DNA from: Salinibacterium amurskyense
GTDB taxonomy: Bacteria; Actinomycetota; Actinomycetes; Actinomycetales; Microbacteriaceae
DNA length: 64,000 bases
NCBI RefSeq assembly: GCF_002797685.1
Contig: NZ_PGFH01000001.1
Coordinates: 620,001-684,000 of the forward strand
Reading direction: 5' to 3'
Positions 27,424-36,507 of the stretch are shown piece by piece; position 1 is the first letter of the stretch, and the number at the start of each line of letters is the position of its first letter. The position numbers were made by a program, and so were the translations under genes. The notes below the pieces were generated by a model, which was given only the letters and a program-made list of their open reading frames with translations, had not been told where the DNA came from and searched no databases.

Positions 27424-28587
27424 TTGAGATTTCAGCGGCGGATTGTGAGTGCGCTGGCGGCGCTGTCGTTACTTGTTCCCGCGCTGGCGGGGTGCTCGTT
27501 CATGAGAGATGACGTGGCGGGTATCAACGTCGACGGACTCAGCGAATCGCAACAGCAATTCCTGGTCGAGAGCGTCGCGCAGCTACGGCTGATCGGGGGC
27601 ATCGGCGAGGTTTCGGTAGCGCCGATCTCCGGTGCCGCCTGGGACAGTCCCGCCATGATCGAGGTCGAGGTGGGCGAAGTATCCGCTGAGAATCAAGCGC
27701 GCGCCGTTGTCGAAACACTGCGCCGAGTGTCCGGAAAGTACCCTTTTTTCGAGGTCCCGGCAGCGTTCACCATTCGGGTGGCGGGAGAAACTGCCGGTCG
27801 TTTTCGGGTAGCGGGCCTCGGGCTCTATCCCGACTTTGTCATGGGAAACTTCGATTATTGGCGAGCACTCGAGAAAGCCCTCGACACCGAGCTGACGATG
27901 GTGGTCTTTGCTGACGATTACGACCAGGTTTCGCATTCGCGATATATCGCTCCCGGCTACGGTGCCGCGGCACGAGAAACTATCACTCACGTCATGGCGA
28001 ACTACGAAACGCTCTCGACGCTTTCCTTGAGTCAGCGTACTGGCGGCCTCGACTTGGCTGCAGTACGGGATAGCAGTCACGAGTATTGGGCGCTCCCCGG
28101 GCTCTTTGCCTCTGGCCAACTTCCGCCGCGGGAAGTTTTCGAACTGGTGGATGCTCTCAGTCGCTCTTTTCCGTTGCAAGAGAATGCGTGGCTCGGCCTC
28201 GACTACTACTTCGACTATCCAGCCGCTCTCGCCGCGGCTGGCGCGCTGGTGCGGTGGACGGACAACGAAGCTGCACTGCACGGCCGAGAGGTGGCAATCA
28301 ACAGCGCTGAGTACCGCGATGACGAGTGGCCGGCAATCCTGTCCGCTGCCGCAGACACTGCCCACGTCACCGGCCTCGACTTCGGCTATGCCTCGCCCGA
28401 GCGCGAGTTTCGTTTTCACACTTCCCCTTGCGAGGGCACGATCGAGCAGACCCCAGACGACGAACTGCTCTTCGCTGCGTTGCGCGAGGGCGGCGCCGTA
28501 TCCCTCGAAAGGCTAGCGCCGGGGCGCTGTGTCCCCGACTATCCGCAGTCGCGGGGTGGCGGTTCTGCGTCTGGCGACCGGTCGTAG
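27424..28587 (+). CDS. Putative lipoprotein, family A member 2 (unknown function)
   Basis: 387 residues from TTG 27424, with AGAGG about 8 bases upstream. Lipobox LAGC at about residue 22 after MRFQRRIVSALAALSLL. Shared with member 3: SQQQFLVESVAQLR, GIGEVS, FTIRVAGETAGRFRVAGLGL, FDYWRALEKAL, ALPGLFASGQLPPREVFELV, REVAINSAEYRDDEWPAI, FHTSPCEGTIEQTPDDELLF and a final CVPDY. It therefore has the same anchored two-part fold with a late cysteine pair. It ends in an unconserved Gly/Ser tail. Lies 53 bases after member 1 in the same direction. Confidence 0.82.
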   Translation: MRFQRRIVSALAALSLLVPALAGCSFMRDDVAGINVDGLSESQQQFLVESVAQLRLIGGIGEVSVAPISGAAWDSPAMIEVEVGEVSAENQARAVVETLRRVSGKYPFFEVPAAFTIRVAGETAGRFRVAGLGLYPDFVMGNFDYWRALEKALDTELTMVVFADDYDQVSHSRYIAPGYGAAARETITHVMANYETLSTLSLSQRTGGLDLAAVRDSSHEYWALPGLFASGQLPPREVFELVDALSRSFPLQENAWLGLDYYFDYPAALAAAGALVRWTDNEAALHGREVAINSAEYRDDEWPAILSAAADTAHVTGLDFGYASPEREFRFHTSPCEGTIEQTPDDELLFAALREGGAVSLERLAPGRCVPDYPQSRGGGSASGDRS

Positions 28588-28605
28588 AGTGCTCGACTGC
28601 TTCGG

Positions 28606-28839
28606 CTAGCGTTCAGCAGCCACGAGAAGCTCGCCAACTTCACATTCGAGCGCTGCGCACACCGCAAACAGCGTCGAGAAGCGGATGGCGCGAGCTCGGT
28701 CGTTCTTCAGAATCGACAGGTTCACGACGCTCACGCCCACAATTTCGCTCAACCGTGTGAGCGTCATCCCTCGCTGCTCGAGCAGTTCATCAAGCCGACA
28801 GTGGATGCCGGTGGCATCGTTCTCATCCGCAGGCGCCAT
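28606..28839 (-). CDS. XRE-family HTH regulator (YozG-like)
   Basis: 77 residues. The HTH covers roughly residues 14-68: RLDELLEQRGMTLTRLSEIVGVSVVNLSILKND and STLFAVCAALECEVGELL, the pattern of small Cro/C1-like regulators. The ATG shares a base with the stop of the DUF2975 gene. Such HTH/DUF2975 pairs are common in Gram-positive bacteria, where the regulator is thought to control the membrane partner. It is opposite in direction to the lipoprotein genes on both sides. Confidence 0.9.
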   Translation of the reverse strand: MAPADENDATGIHCRLDELLEQRGMTLTRLSEIVGVSVVNLSILKNDRARAIRFSTLFAVCAALECEVGELLVAAER

Positions 28840-29489
28840 CAGACGAGGCCGTCGGTGTCGCGCTGCAGGCGCTGACCGAATTCGAAGGCCCCGGCGACCA
28901 TTCCGAGAGCGAGTCCCCAGGCGAGGGGAGAGAAATCGAGGATTATCTCGAATATCACGAGGCCCTCACCGGTGCCATTTGTTGCGAGCACTCCGTCGCC
29001 AAGAAACTTCACGAGTTCGGCGTTCAGGATGGCCTGAATTAGCGGTGTGAACATGCCGACGGCGATGACGAGTATTGCGGCCGCGAGCGTTGCCCAGGTC
29101 GCCGAGCGAGCGAAGGGTCGCTGCTTGAGCAGCCGCGTGCCGAGAAAGTACACGATCACGCTGAGGCCGATGGTGAGTAGGGCGCTGAGTGCTGTTTCGG
29201 AGACTATGATCCAGCGCACAACGGTGGGCGGAGCGTCGATGGCGAGGGTGACGGAGTCGTAGGTTGCACTGCTGATCGGGCTGACTCCGTCGGCGAGCTC
29301 CGGAGAGCTCGAGTTCTCGATCGGCAGCCCCGCGACGGTGAGAGTGTGCGCGGTCAGGATGAAGAACGTCCGAACGGCAACGAAAATGAGGCTCACGACG
29401 CCCACGACAAGAGCTCCGATGGTGATGACACGAAGTCCTCGACGGTCGAGAACTTCAAGACGCTTGATCGTGCGCGGTGATATTTTCAT
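28839..29489 (-). CDS. DUF2975 membrane protein
   Basis: 216 residues with four hydrophobic segments near 20-45, 85-110, 125-150 and 170-195, the expected DUF2975 topology (VIYFLGTRLLKQRPFARS is the conserved central loop, and LAAAILVIAVGMF follows). It is co-transcribed with the XRE regulator by a one-base overlap. The region upstream holds the TAACGAT-A-ATCGTTA palindrome. Function is unknown; the pair may be a membrane-stress sensor and its regulator (inference). Confidence 0.85.
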   Translation of the reverse strand: MKISPRTIKRLEVLDRRGLRVITIGALVVGVVSLIFVAVRTFFILTAHTLTVAGLPIENSSSPELADGVSPISSATYDSVTLAIDAPPTVVRWIIVSETALSALLTIGLSVIVYFLGTRLLKQRPFARSATWATLAAAILVIAVGMFTPLIQAILNAELVKFLGDGVLATNGTGEGLVIFEIILDFSPLAWGLALGMVAGAFEFGQRLQRDTDGLV

Positions 29490-29516
29490 GGTGATTGCCC
29501 CAACGTTTACCGATAC

Positions 29517-29531
29517 TAACGATAATCGTTA
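29517..29531. promoter_or_regulatory. Palindrome upstream of DUF2975/XRE pair
   Basis: TAACGATAATCGTTA is a perfect 7-base dyad around one central base, 28 bases upstream of the DUF2975 ATG. TATCGATA (29542-29549) follows. It is a likely operator of the XRE regulator and also lies about 100 bases from the lipoprotein start at 29634. Confidence 0.5.
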
Positions 29532-29633
29532 ACATAATGCTTATCGATATGGCGCGCAAGAGCCAATTGTGCGTCTCATGACGGGCTCTCCCGACTGCGC
29601 TCATTACCTGCAGGTGAAACGTAAGGTTGAGTC

Positions 29634-30749
29634 ATGAATTTTCGGCGGCGAGTCATGGGCGCCCTTATCGCGACCGCTTTGCTTGCGCCGGCGCTGGGGG
29701 GCTGCGCGCCTTTCGGCGACGGAGAGAGCAATCTCCCCATCGATGAACTCACTCCTTCGCAACAGCAGCTTCTCGTGGAGAGCATCGCGAGCGTGCGGCA
29801 GATTGCGGGCATTGGCGAAGTGTCTGCCACCGCGATATCGAGCGAGCTGTGGGAGAGCGCCGTGATGGTCCAGGTCGATGTGAGCGAAGGCTTCGCATCC
29901 GAACAGACCCGAGCCATTGCCGCAACGATGAATCGTGCATCCGGCGATCTCCGAGAACCCGCGCTGCCTGCGGCCTTCACGATTCGAGTAGCGGGGGATG
30001 CCACTGGCAGTTTTCGGGTGGCAAGCCTCGGGCTTGATCCGGACGTGGTTGCCGACAACTTCGCCTACTGGCAAGCGCTTGAGGAGGCGGCCGGTATCGA
30101 GCTCAACATGATCCTCTTTCCCAGCGGTTACGACGACGGTTTCTATTCGCGAATAGTTTCAGCGCCCGGCGGGGCGCCTTCGCAAGACACGATCTCCCAC
30201 TTTATTGACAACTACGACGCTCTTGCTGCGGTTGTTCCGATTCAGGCGAGCGACGGCAACTTGTTCTCCGCTGTCGGCAACAGCGGCTACGAAGCGTGGT
30301 CACTGCCTGGGCTAAATGTCAACGGTCCACTTCCGCCGAAGGAAGTTATTGATCTCGTCGAGGAGATCCGCCAGGTTTATCCGCTGCAGCAGAACTCCTG
30401 GTACGACCTCGGTGTAGACCTCCCGGAGTATTCGCCGGAGGGTGCGACGGTGCGCTGGACGGATGACGACACGGTATTGCAGGGCCGGGATGTCTCGATC
30501 TTCTCTGCTGAATATCGAAAGGAGGACTGGCCAGCGATCGTGGCTGCTGCAGCCGGCGCCACCACTCTGACCGGGTTTGATTTTCGGTACTTCTCTTTCA
30601 AACGCGAATTTCAATTTCATGTCTCTCCCTGCGACGGAACAATCGAGCAGACCGCAGACGACCAACTACTCTTCGATGCCCTGTCCGTGAGCGGCGTTGC
30701 GTCGGTGGAAGACATCGCTCCGGGGTTCTGTGCCCCCGACTACTACTAG
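29634..30749 (+). CDS. Putative lipoprotein, family A member 3 (unknown function)
   Basis: 371 residues. Signal MNFRRRVMGALIATALLAPA with lipobox LGGC, cysteine near residue 23. It aligns with member 2 along its length: SQQQLLVESIASVRQIAG, FTIRVAGDATGSFRVASLGL, FAYWQALEEAA, SLPGLNVNGPLPPKEVIDLV, VSIFSAEYRKEDWPAI, FHVSPCDGTIEQTADDQLLF and a final APGFCAPDYY. The late cysteine pair is conserved. TAAGGT (29622-29627) lies 6 bases before the ATG. A repeat of an extracellular beta-alpha unit in each half is possible. No known family recognised. Confidence 0.82.
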   Translation: MNFRRRVMGALIATALLAPALGGCAPFGDGESNLPIDELTPSQQQLLVESIASVRQIAGIGEVSATAISSELWESAVMVQVDVSEGFASEQTRAIAATMNRASGDLREPALPAAFTIRVAGDATGSFRVASLGLDPDVVADNFAYWQALEEAAGIELNMILFPSGYDDGFYSRIVSAPGGAPSQDTISHFIDNYDALAAVVPIQASDGNLFSAVGNSGYEAWSLPGLNVNGPLPPKEVIDLVEEIRQVYPLQQNSWYDLGVDLPEYSPEGATVRWTDDDTVLQGRDVSIFSAEYRKEDWPAIVAAAAGATTLTGFDFRYFSFKREFQFHVSPCDGTIEQTADDQLLFDALSVSGVASVEDIAPGFCAPDYY

Positions 30750-30819
30750 CCGCTAGCCCACGCCTTCGCACTCAACGTCGGAAGCTGGTCTTCGCGTTTC
30801 TTAGCGCTAGCCGTGCACA

Positions 30820-30837
30820 GTCACGCCTAGGGCGAAC
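30820..30837. promoter_or_regulatory. ClgR-like operator upstream of clpC
   Basis: The bases ACGCCTAGGGCGAAC within this site match the ClgR consensus described in corynebacteria and streptomycetes (CGC-Y-N-A-N-R-GCG with flanking A/T) at all but one outer position. It sits about 80 bases upstream of the clpC start. Confidence 0.55.
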
Positions 30838-30916
30838 AGCGGACTATTTCGCGATTTCTCTGGTTAGTCTCTTTACATCGGTACCGAATCTGTAGCGGTA
30901 TCTAAGGAGTGAAGAG

Positions 30917-33394
30917 ATGTTTGAGAGATTTACCGACCGCGCCCGTCGTGTAGTCGTTTTGGCCCAAGAAGAGGCCAAGATGCTCAACCACAACTACATC
31001 GGCACCGAGCACATTTTGCTTGGCCTCATCCACGAGGGTGAAGGTGTTGCCGCTAAGGCGCTTGAGTCGCTGGGTATTTCACTCGACTCCGTGCGCGAGC
31101 AAGTGCAAGACATTATTGGCCAGGGTCAGCAGCAGCCGACCGGGCACATTCCCTTTACGCCGCGTGCCAAGAAGGTACTCGAACTGAGCCTGCGCGAAGC
31201 GCTGCAGCTCGGCCACAACTACATCGGCACCGAGCACATCCTGTTGGGCCTCATCCGCGAGGGTGAAGGTGTTGCCGCTCAGGTGCTCGTGAAGCTCGGC
31301 GCTGACCTCAACAAGGTTCGCCAGCAGGTCATCCAGCTGCTCGGCAGCTTCCAAGGCAAGGAAGCCGTTGCGGTTGGTGGCAACGAGTCTGCGCCCGACA
31401 AGGGATCGCAGGTTCTTGACCAGTTCGGCCGCAACCTCACTCAGGCGGCTCGCGATGGCAAGCTCGACCCCGTTATCGGTCGCGAGAAGGAGATGGAACG
31501 CGTTATGCAGATCCTCTCCCGCCGCACCAAGAACAACCCTGTACTCATCGGTGAACCCGGTGTCGGTAAGACTGCCGTTGTTGAGGGCCTCGCCAACGCG
31601 ATCGTTGCTGGCGACGTTCCCGAGACGCTGAAAGACAAGCAGCTCTACTCGCTCGACCTCGGAAGCCTCATCGCTGGTAGCCGCTACCGCGGTGACTTCG
31701 AAGAGCGCCTCAAGAAGGTCACCAAGGAGATCCGCACCCGCGGCGACATCATCGTCTTCATCGACGAGATCCACAGCCTCGTCGGTGCCGGCGCTGCTGA
31801 AGGTGCCATCGACGCCGCCTCCATCCTCAAGCCACTGCTGGCTCGTGGCGAGCTCCAGACCATTGGTGCAACGACCCTCGACGAATACCGAAAGCACTTT
31901 GAGAAGGATGCCGCGCTTGAGCGCCGCTTCCAGTCCGTGCAGGTGCACGAACCTAACCTGCCGCACACCATCAACATCCTTAAGGGACTGCGCGACAAGT
32001 ACGAGTCGTTCCACAAGGTATCCATCACTGACGGTGCCATTGTTGCCGCAGCGAACCTCGCCGACCGTTACGTCGCCGACCGTTTCCTGCCCGACAAGGC
32101 CATCGACCTGCTCGACGAAGCTGGCGCACGCCTGCGTCTGTCGATCCTGTCGGCACCTCCCGAGCTGCGTGAATTCGACGACAAGATCGCCGACGTTCGT
32201 TCGCGCAAGGAAGGCGCCATCGAAGACCAAGACTTCGAGAAGGCTGCAAGTCTGCGCGACGAAGAGAAGAAACTTCTCGGAGAGCGCCTGCGCCTTGAGA
32301 AGCAGTGGAAGTCGGGCGACGTCGGCGCGAGCGGAATCGTGGATGAAGGTCTGATTGCCGAAGTTTTGGCAGCAGCAACCGGCATCCCGGTCTTCAAGCT
32401 CACCGAAGAAGAGTCCAGCCGCCTTATCTTCATGGAGAAGGCACTCCACATGCGCGTCATTGGTCAAGAGGAAGCCATCTCGGTTCTCTCCAAGACCATC
32501 CGCCGCACGCGTGCTGGCCTCAAGGACCCCAACCGTCCGAGTGGTTCGTTCATCTTCGCCGGTCCGACCGGTGTGGGGAAGACCGAGCTCGCGAAGGCTC
32601 TTGCCGAGTTCCTGTTCGACGACGAGTCGGCCATGATCTCGCTCGACATGAGTGAGTACGGCGAGAAGCACACCGTTTCGCGACTGTTTGGTGCCCCTCC
32701 CGGATTCGTAGGATTCGAAGAGGGTGGCCAGCTCACCGAGAAGGTGCGCCGCAAGCCGTTCAGCGTTGTGCTCTTCGACGAGATCGAGAAGGCTCACCCC
32801 GACATCTTCAACTCGCTCCTGCAGATCCTCGAAGAGGGTCGCTTGACCGATGGCCAGGGTCGCGTGGTGGACTTCAAGAACACCGTCATCATCATGACCA
32901 CCAACCTCGGTACCAAGGACATCACCGCTGGCCCCATGGGCTTCCAGGTGGAAGGCGACTCAGCAACGACCTACGACCGCATGCGCGGCAAGGTTGTTGA
33001 GGAGCTGAAGAAGCACTTCAAGCCTGAGTTCCTCAACCGTGTTGACGAGACCATCGTCTTCCCGCAGTTGAGCAAGCCTGAATTGCTGCAGATCGTTGAC
33101 CTCTTCATCAAGCGTCTCTCCGAGCGCATGATGGATCGCGACCTCACCGTCGAGATCACTGTTCCTGCCAAGGAGCGTCTCATCGAAGTCGGGTTCGACC
33201 CCGCCCTCGGTGCCCGACCGCTTCGCCGCGCAGTGCAGCACGAGGTGGAAGACGCGCTTAGCGAGAAGATTCTCCACGGTGAGCTCAACGCCGGTGACCA
33301 CGTGCACGTTGACTTCGTTGACAACAAGTTCGTGTTCGTCACGAGCCGCCAGCCCGGTCTCCCCGAAAAGGAGCCGGCCGAGGTCGAGGCCTAA
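30917..33394 (+). CDS. clpC: ClpC AAA+ unfoldase of the Clp protease
   Basis: ClpC unfolds substrates and feeds them to ClpP. 825 residues. Two Clp-N repeats (about 5-65 and 80-140, each with [14 protein letters not shown]), AAA domain 1 with Walker A GEPGVGKT at 212-219, a UVR motif around [21 protein letters not shown] domain 2 with GPTGVGKT near 550, a [17 protein letters not shown] pore-linker region and a C-terminal D2-small domain. The start has TAAGGAGTGAAGAG directly upstream. TTTACA at 30872-30877 may be part of the promoter. A strong terminator follows, so it is monocistronic. Confidence 0.98.
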   Translation: MFERFTDRARRVVVLAQEEAKMLNHNYIGTEHILLGLIHEGEGVAAKALESLGISLDSVREQVQDIIGQGQQQPTGHIPFTPRAKKVLELSLREALQLGHNYIGTEHILLGLIREGEGVAAQVLVKLGADLNKVRQQVIQLLGSFQGKEAVAVGGNESAPDKGSQVLDQFGRNLTQAARDGKLDPVIGREKEMERVMQILSRRTKNNPVLIGEPGVGKTAVVEGLANAIVAGDVPETLKDKQLYSLDLGSLIAGSRYRGDFEERLKKVTKEIRTRGDIIVFIDEIHSLVGAGAAEGAIDAASILKPLLARGELQTIGATTLDEYRKHFEKDAALERRFQSVQVHEPNLPHTINILKGLRDKYESFHKVSITDGAIVAAANLADRYVADRFLPDKAIDLLDEAGARLRLSILSAPPELREFDDKIADVRSRKEGAIEDQDFEKAASLRDEEKKLLGERLRLEKQWKSGDVGASGIVDEGLIAEVLAAATGIPVFKLTEEESSRLIFMEKALHMRVIGQEEAISVLSKTIRRTRAGLKDPNRPSGSFIFAGPTGVGKTELAKALAEFLFDDESAMISLDMSEYGEKHTVSRLFGAPPGFVGFEEGGQLTEKVRRKPFSVVLFDEIEKAHPDIFNSLLQILEEGRLTDGQGRVVDFKNTVIIMTTNLGTKDITAGPMGFQVEGDSATTYDRMRGKVVEELKKHFKPEFLNRVDETIVFPQLSKPELLQIVDLFIKRLSERMMDRDLTVEITVPAKERLIEVGFDPALGARPLRRAVQHEVEDALSEKILHGELNAGDHVHVDFVDNKFVFVTSRQPGLPEKEPAEVEA

Positions 33395-33431
33395 GCCTCC
33401 GACCTTGCCACCACGGCATTAGCCACACGAC

Positions 33432-33477
33432 AGCGGCTGCCCGACACCTTCGAGTGTCGGGCAGCCGCTTTGTCGTT
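33432..33477 (+). terminator. Rho-independent terminator of clpC
   Basis: A perfect 16-base stem, AGCGGCTGCCCGACAC with its complement at 33454-33469, closes a 6-base loop containing TTCG and is followed by a short T-rich run. Confidence 0.85.
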
Positions 33478-33506
33478 AACGGCCCCCTGAGCGGTACCGT
33501 TATGGC

Positions 33507-34010
33507 GTGACCACCTTCAGCATCCGCCCGGCACGAACGCACGACGTGCGGGCCATTCAGGGCCTTATCGAGCCGCTGGTGAACGAGCGCATCCTGCTCG
33601 GCAAAGACCTTGTGGTGTTTTACGAGGCCGTGCAAGAGTTTCGCGTCGCCGTTGCCCCCGATGGTTCGGTCATTGGATGTGGTGCCCTGCACGTGATGTG
33701 GCAAGACTTGGCCGAAGTGCGCACGCTTGCTGTCGCCTCCGAGTGGCTCGGCACGGGTGTCGGCCACGCGCTGCTCGATCAGATCGAAGCGGATGCGCGT
33801 GCGCTGGGCCTTGAGCGACTGTTCTGCCTCACGTTTGAGACCGCATTCTTTGCTCGGCACGGCTTTGAACCGGTCGAGGACGAAATCGTTGATCCGACGG
33901 TATTTGCCCAGTTGGCGCTCTCTCCTGACGAGGGCGTGGCCGAATTTCTTGATCTTTCCCGTGTAAAACCCAACACCCTCGGCAACACGCGCATGCTGAA
34001 GCACCTTTAG
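33507..34010 (+). CDS. argA: N-acetylglutamate synthase, short GNAT form
   Basis: It acetylates glutamate from acetyl-CoA, the first step of arginine synthesis. 167 residues, a stand-alone GNAT domain that closely resembles mycobacterial ArgA (Rv2747 type): FYEAVQEFRVAV, VIGCGALHVMWQDLAEVRTLAV, the acetyl-CoA loop GTGVGHALLDQ, LTFETAFFARHGF and VAEFLDLSRVKPNTLGNTRML. Start is GTG 33507, with TACCGT at 33495-33500 exactly 6 bases upstream and no ribosome site, so it is probably leaderless. Confidence 0.92.
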   Translation: MTTFSIRPARTHDVRAIQGLIEPLVNERILLGKDLVVFYEAVQEFRVAVAPDGSVIGCGALHVMWQDLAEVRTLAVASEWLGTGVGHALLDQIEADARALGLERLFCLTFETAFFARHGFEPVEDEIVDPTVFAQLALSPDEGVAEFLDLSRVKPNTLGNTRMLKHL

Positions 34011-34036
34011 CGGCCTCAGACGTTTAGCCTTGCGGT

Positions 34037-34654
34037 ATGTCGACGTTTAGGAATCCGGTCGGCCCGCAGTCAAGCAGCGTCTACTGGCGCCGGCGCTTGA
34101 TCGTCGGGCTAGGGCTCCTTGCTGTGATCGCGATCATTCTGCTGATTATCTTCGGCCCGAAGGCATCAACAGACCCCGCTGCCACTTCTGCGAGTACGGA
34201 GCCATCGGCAGCGGCATCCAGCTCTCCAGCGGCTACGGATGCCTCCGGATCAGCAATCTGTGACCCGGCCAAGCTCAGCCTCGAAGCGGTCACCGACTCC
34301 TCGAGCTACGACGAGGGCCAGAACCCTCAACTGTCGTTCTCGCTCAAGAGCACCATGACGGAACCCTGCGTAGTTGAGGCAGGCAGCGACATCCAAGAGT
34401 TCGTAATCACCAGCGGTGACGACGAGATCTGGAACTCCAAGCACTGCCAGACCGCCGGCGAACCGACCACCGTCGTGCTCCAGCCCGGTGTGCCCGTGCA
34501 ATCAAGCTCCATCGAGTGGGATCGCACCCGCTCGGCAACAGACACGTGTGAGTCAGACCGCCCCGTCGTGACGGCCGGTGGTGCCAGTTACCACCTCGAA
34601 GTTTCGGTCGGCGACATCGGCTCTGAGAGCACCAAACAGTTCTTGTTGAACTAA
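34037..34654 (+). CDS. Membrane-anchored extracytoplasmic protein, unknown function
   Basis: 205 residues. One transmembrane anchor near residues 20-40 (LIVGLGLLAVIAIILLIIFG) is followed by a Thr/Ser/Ala-rich linker (about 45-75) and a beta-rich C-terminal domain with four cysteines (SAICDP, EPCVVEAG, SKHCQTAG, TDTCESDR). These could form two disulfides outside the cell. This design is common in actinobacteria but I cannot name the family. TAGCCT (34025-34030) is 6 bases before the ATG. Confidence 0.78.
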   Translation: MSTFRNPVGPQSSSVYWRRRLIVGLGLLAVIAIILLIIFGPKASTDPAATSASTEPSAAASSSPAATDASGSAICDPAKLSLEAVTDSSSYDEGQNPQLSFSLKSTMTEPCVVEAGSDIQEFVITSGDDEIWNSKHCQTAGEPTTVVLQPGVPVQSSSIEWDRTRSATDTCESDRPVVTAGGASYHLEVSVGDIGSESTKQFLLN

Positions 34655-34666
34655 CCCGGATAGGTC

Positions 34667-35092
34667 ATGGCTTCTTCAACCTCCGCGGCGCAGAGCGCCG
34701 AATTCAGTTCCCCTATGCTCGCGCAGGCTCTTGAAGCTGGTGACCCTATGTCGGTCGCCCTCGCGCTGCGCAACGACCGCGTTATGGTGCCGATGCTCGT
34801 CGACGTCAGTAGTGGCGAGGATGCGGCGGAGGGCGCTGAGCCTCAAGTGCGCGTGTTCCGACGGGGCGAGGCTGACAAGTACATGCTTCTGCTGTTCTCG
34901 TCGGTCGATACCTATGTCGCGATGCTTCCCGAGGAAACCGACCACCAGGTCGTGGCGTACCGGGCGGATGATTTGCGTGCCTTTTTGGAGACCAATAAGG
35001 GCGTTTTGGAGTCGGTGTGGTTCGACGTCGCGGGCCCGCACGCGATGCAGGCGTCCCCCGATGACATCGTGGATGCCCTCACGCTTTCGTGA
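34667..35092 (+). CDS. SseB-family protein
   Basis: 141 residues. The pattern ALALRNDRVMVPMLVDVSS, VRVFRRGEADKYMLLLFSSVDTYVAML and FLETNKGVLESVWFDVAGP fits the SseB N-terminal domain of actinobacteria. Begins 12 bases after the preceding gene, so the two are probably co-transcribed. Actinobacterial SseB-like proteins have no proven role; the name comes from an unrelated enterobacterial secretion context. Confidence 0.8.
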   Translation: MASSTSAAQSAEFSSPMLAQALEAGDPMSVALALRNDRVMVPMLVDVSSGEDAAEGAEPQVRVFRRGEADKYMLLLFSSVDTYVAMLPEETDHQVVAYRADDLRAFLETNKGVLESVWFDVAGPHAMQASPDDIVDALTLS

Positions 35093-35173
35093 CGAGCGTC
35101 GCCAGAGCATCGCTGTGGCGCAAATTGCACGATGCTCGTTTGGTGGGGTCGTTGACCCAGTTCAGGGGACAAA

Positions 35174-35204
35174 GAGCCCAAAATAGACCATTTTGGGCCT
35201 TTTT
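35174..35204 (+). terminator. Rho-independent terminator after the SseB-family gene
   Basis: Stem GCCCAAAAT / ATTTTGGGC (9 pairs, 5-base loop AGACC), preceded by A-rich bases and followed by CTTTTTC. Confidence 0.9.
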
Positions 35205-35277
35205 CGGCACTCTTTAGGGTTACATCCAGACTCACGCCAACATCAATGTTATAAACAGGCCTTTCTATCCCCCGTCT

Positions 35278-36414
35278 GTGCCAGTTACTCTGTTCCACGT
35301 GGAAGACAACAGTTTCGGTGTGCCAGCGGGATGGTACCCAGACCCTCTTGGGTTGCCCCAGTTGCGCTGGTGGGATGCCCAAGCCTGGACTGAGCACACC
35401 TCAGATGCCCGTGCCCCTATCGTTGTGCAGCCGTCAGCGACCAAGCTGGCCTTCGCGGATGACGACGATGAAGACGACTTCAACGATGACATCGGCGGGT
35501 ACCCTTCCCGACGTGCGCAGCGCGATAGTGAGCGCGACAGTTCCGCTGACTTCTTGGTCACAGAGACTCGTAGCGAGCCGGAGCCGGAGACCGCACCCGT
35601 TCACGACGAGCTAAGCGCACAGCCGCTGCTCGCGATGACACTGCGCGAGCTCGAAGCTCCCGTTGATGAGACTCGTGAGGCCGAAGAGCCTCAACTGCTT
35701 CCCAAGTCGGCCACCGCTCACGCGAACACGATGCCTGGCGCATCCACGCTGAGCGCCTACGCCGAAGAAGAAGAAGCTCCCGAGCGCGAGATTCGCCAAC
35801 ACCGTACCTACAACGCGGCTGTCTGGCTTATCGCCATCCTGCCCCTCGTGCAGTTGTTGAGCGCCATGTTCCTCATTGCAGGCGCGGGCCTGGGTAACAA
35901 CCTGCCGTTGCTCCTCGTGGTGTGGGTCGCGCCGTACATCGTGGTTCTTGGTCTTGCCGCCTACGACAACCTCTTGCTTCAGGTGTGGGGCCACGAACGC
36001 CCCGCGAATGCAGCTTGGGCGTTCTTGACGGCACCGGTCTACCTCGTGATGCGCGGTATCCGCACAATGCGCGAGACCGGTAAGGGCATCGCCCCGATCG
36101 CTACGTGGTCGGCAACTCTCGTCTCGCTGGTGATCGGAATGCTGATCCTTCCGGGTCTTATCATTTCGCTCATCCCGCAGACCTTCAGCACTCAGATCGA
36201 GGATTCGATTCAGGCTCAGGCGGCAACGCTCGGCGCCAACATCGAACTCGACTGCCCGGCAACTCCGCCGGTTCTTATCGGTGACACCTTCACGTGTCGC
36301 GCAGTGAAGCCAGACAATGGTCAGCGCGACTCGATCCTGGTGAGCTTGCAGCGCGAAAACGGCTGGATCAGCTGGCGCGTAGAGGACTGGGGTCTCTGGA
36401 CCTTGTTCGGCTAG
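35278..36414 (+). CDS. DUF2510 / DUF4333-like membrane protein
   Basis: 378 residues. The N-terminal DUF2510 is visible as VPAGWYPDPLGLPQLRWWDAQ with WTEHT. A long acidic low-complexity stretch (about 55-170) precedes three or four membrane spans (AVWLIAILPLVQLLSAMFL; NLPLLLVVWVAPYIVVLGL; LVSLVIGMLILPGLIISLI). A C-terminal outside domain with C-x-n-C (ELDCPATPP...DTFTCRAV) resembles DUF4333. No good ribosome site precedes GTG 35278; GTG 35299 and 35320 are other possible starts. Function unknown. Confidence 0.8.
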   Translation: MPVTLFHVEDNSFGVPAGWYPDPLGLPQLRWWDAQAWTEHTSDARAPIVVQPSATKLAFADDDDEDDFNDDIGGYPSRRAQRDSERDSSADFLVTETRSEPEPETAPVHDELSAQPLLAMTLRELEAPVDETREAEEPQLLPKSATAHANTMPGASTLSAYAEEEEAPEREIRQHRTYNAAVWLIAILPLVQLLSAMFLIAGAGLGNNLPLLLVVWVAPYIVVLGLAAYDNLLLQVWGHERPANAAWAFLTAPVYLVMRGIRTMRETGKGIAPIATWSATLVSLVIGMLILPGLIISLIPQTFSTQIEDSIQAQAATLGANIELDCPATPPVLIGDTFTCRAVKPDNGQRDSILVSLQRENGWISWRVEDWGLWTLFG

Positions 36415-36439
36415 CCACTCGGCTTCCACAGTTTCAGTC

Positions 36440-36475
36440 GCAACGGCGGCTCGTCTTCGGATGAGTCGCCGTTGC
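36440..36475. terminator. Bidirectional terminator between the DUF2510 gene and radA
   Basis: A 16-base stem (GCAACGGCGGCTCGTC with its partner, two G-U pairs) with a TTCG tetraloop, between convergent genes, ending TTCGTT. Confidence 0.8.
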
Positions 36476-36507
36476 TTCGTTAAGTGCGGCTGGTGGTGCC
36501 GTGCGCT

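Noticed and set aside
28588-28605. Possible broken gene between lipoprotein member 2 and the XRE gene
   Set aside because: Only 18 bases lie between the two genes, with nothing in them.
31079-32797. A 572-residue frame opposite clpC
   Set aside because: Lies fully antisense to clpC, whose motifs are intact; no family motif.
33432-33477. Long hairpin as a possible small RNA
   Set aside because: Perfect stem with TTCG loop and T-run right after clpC is best explained as a terminator.
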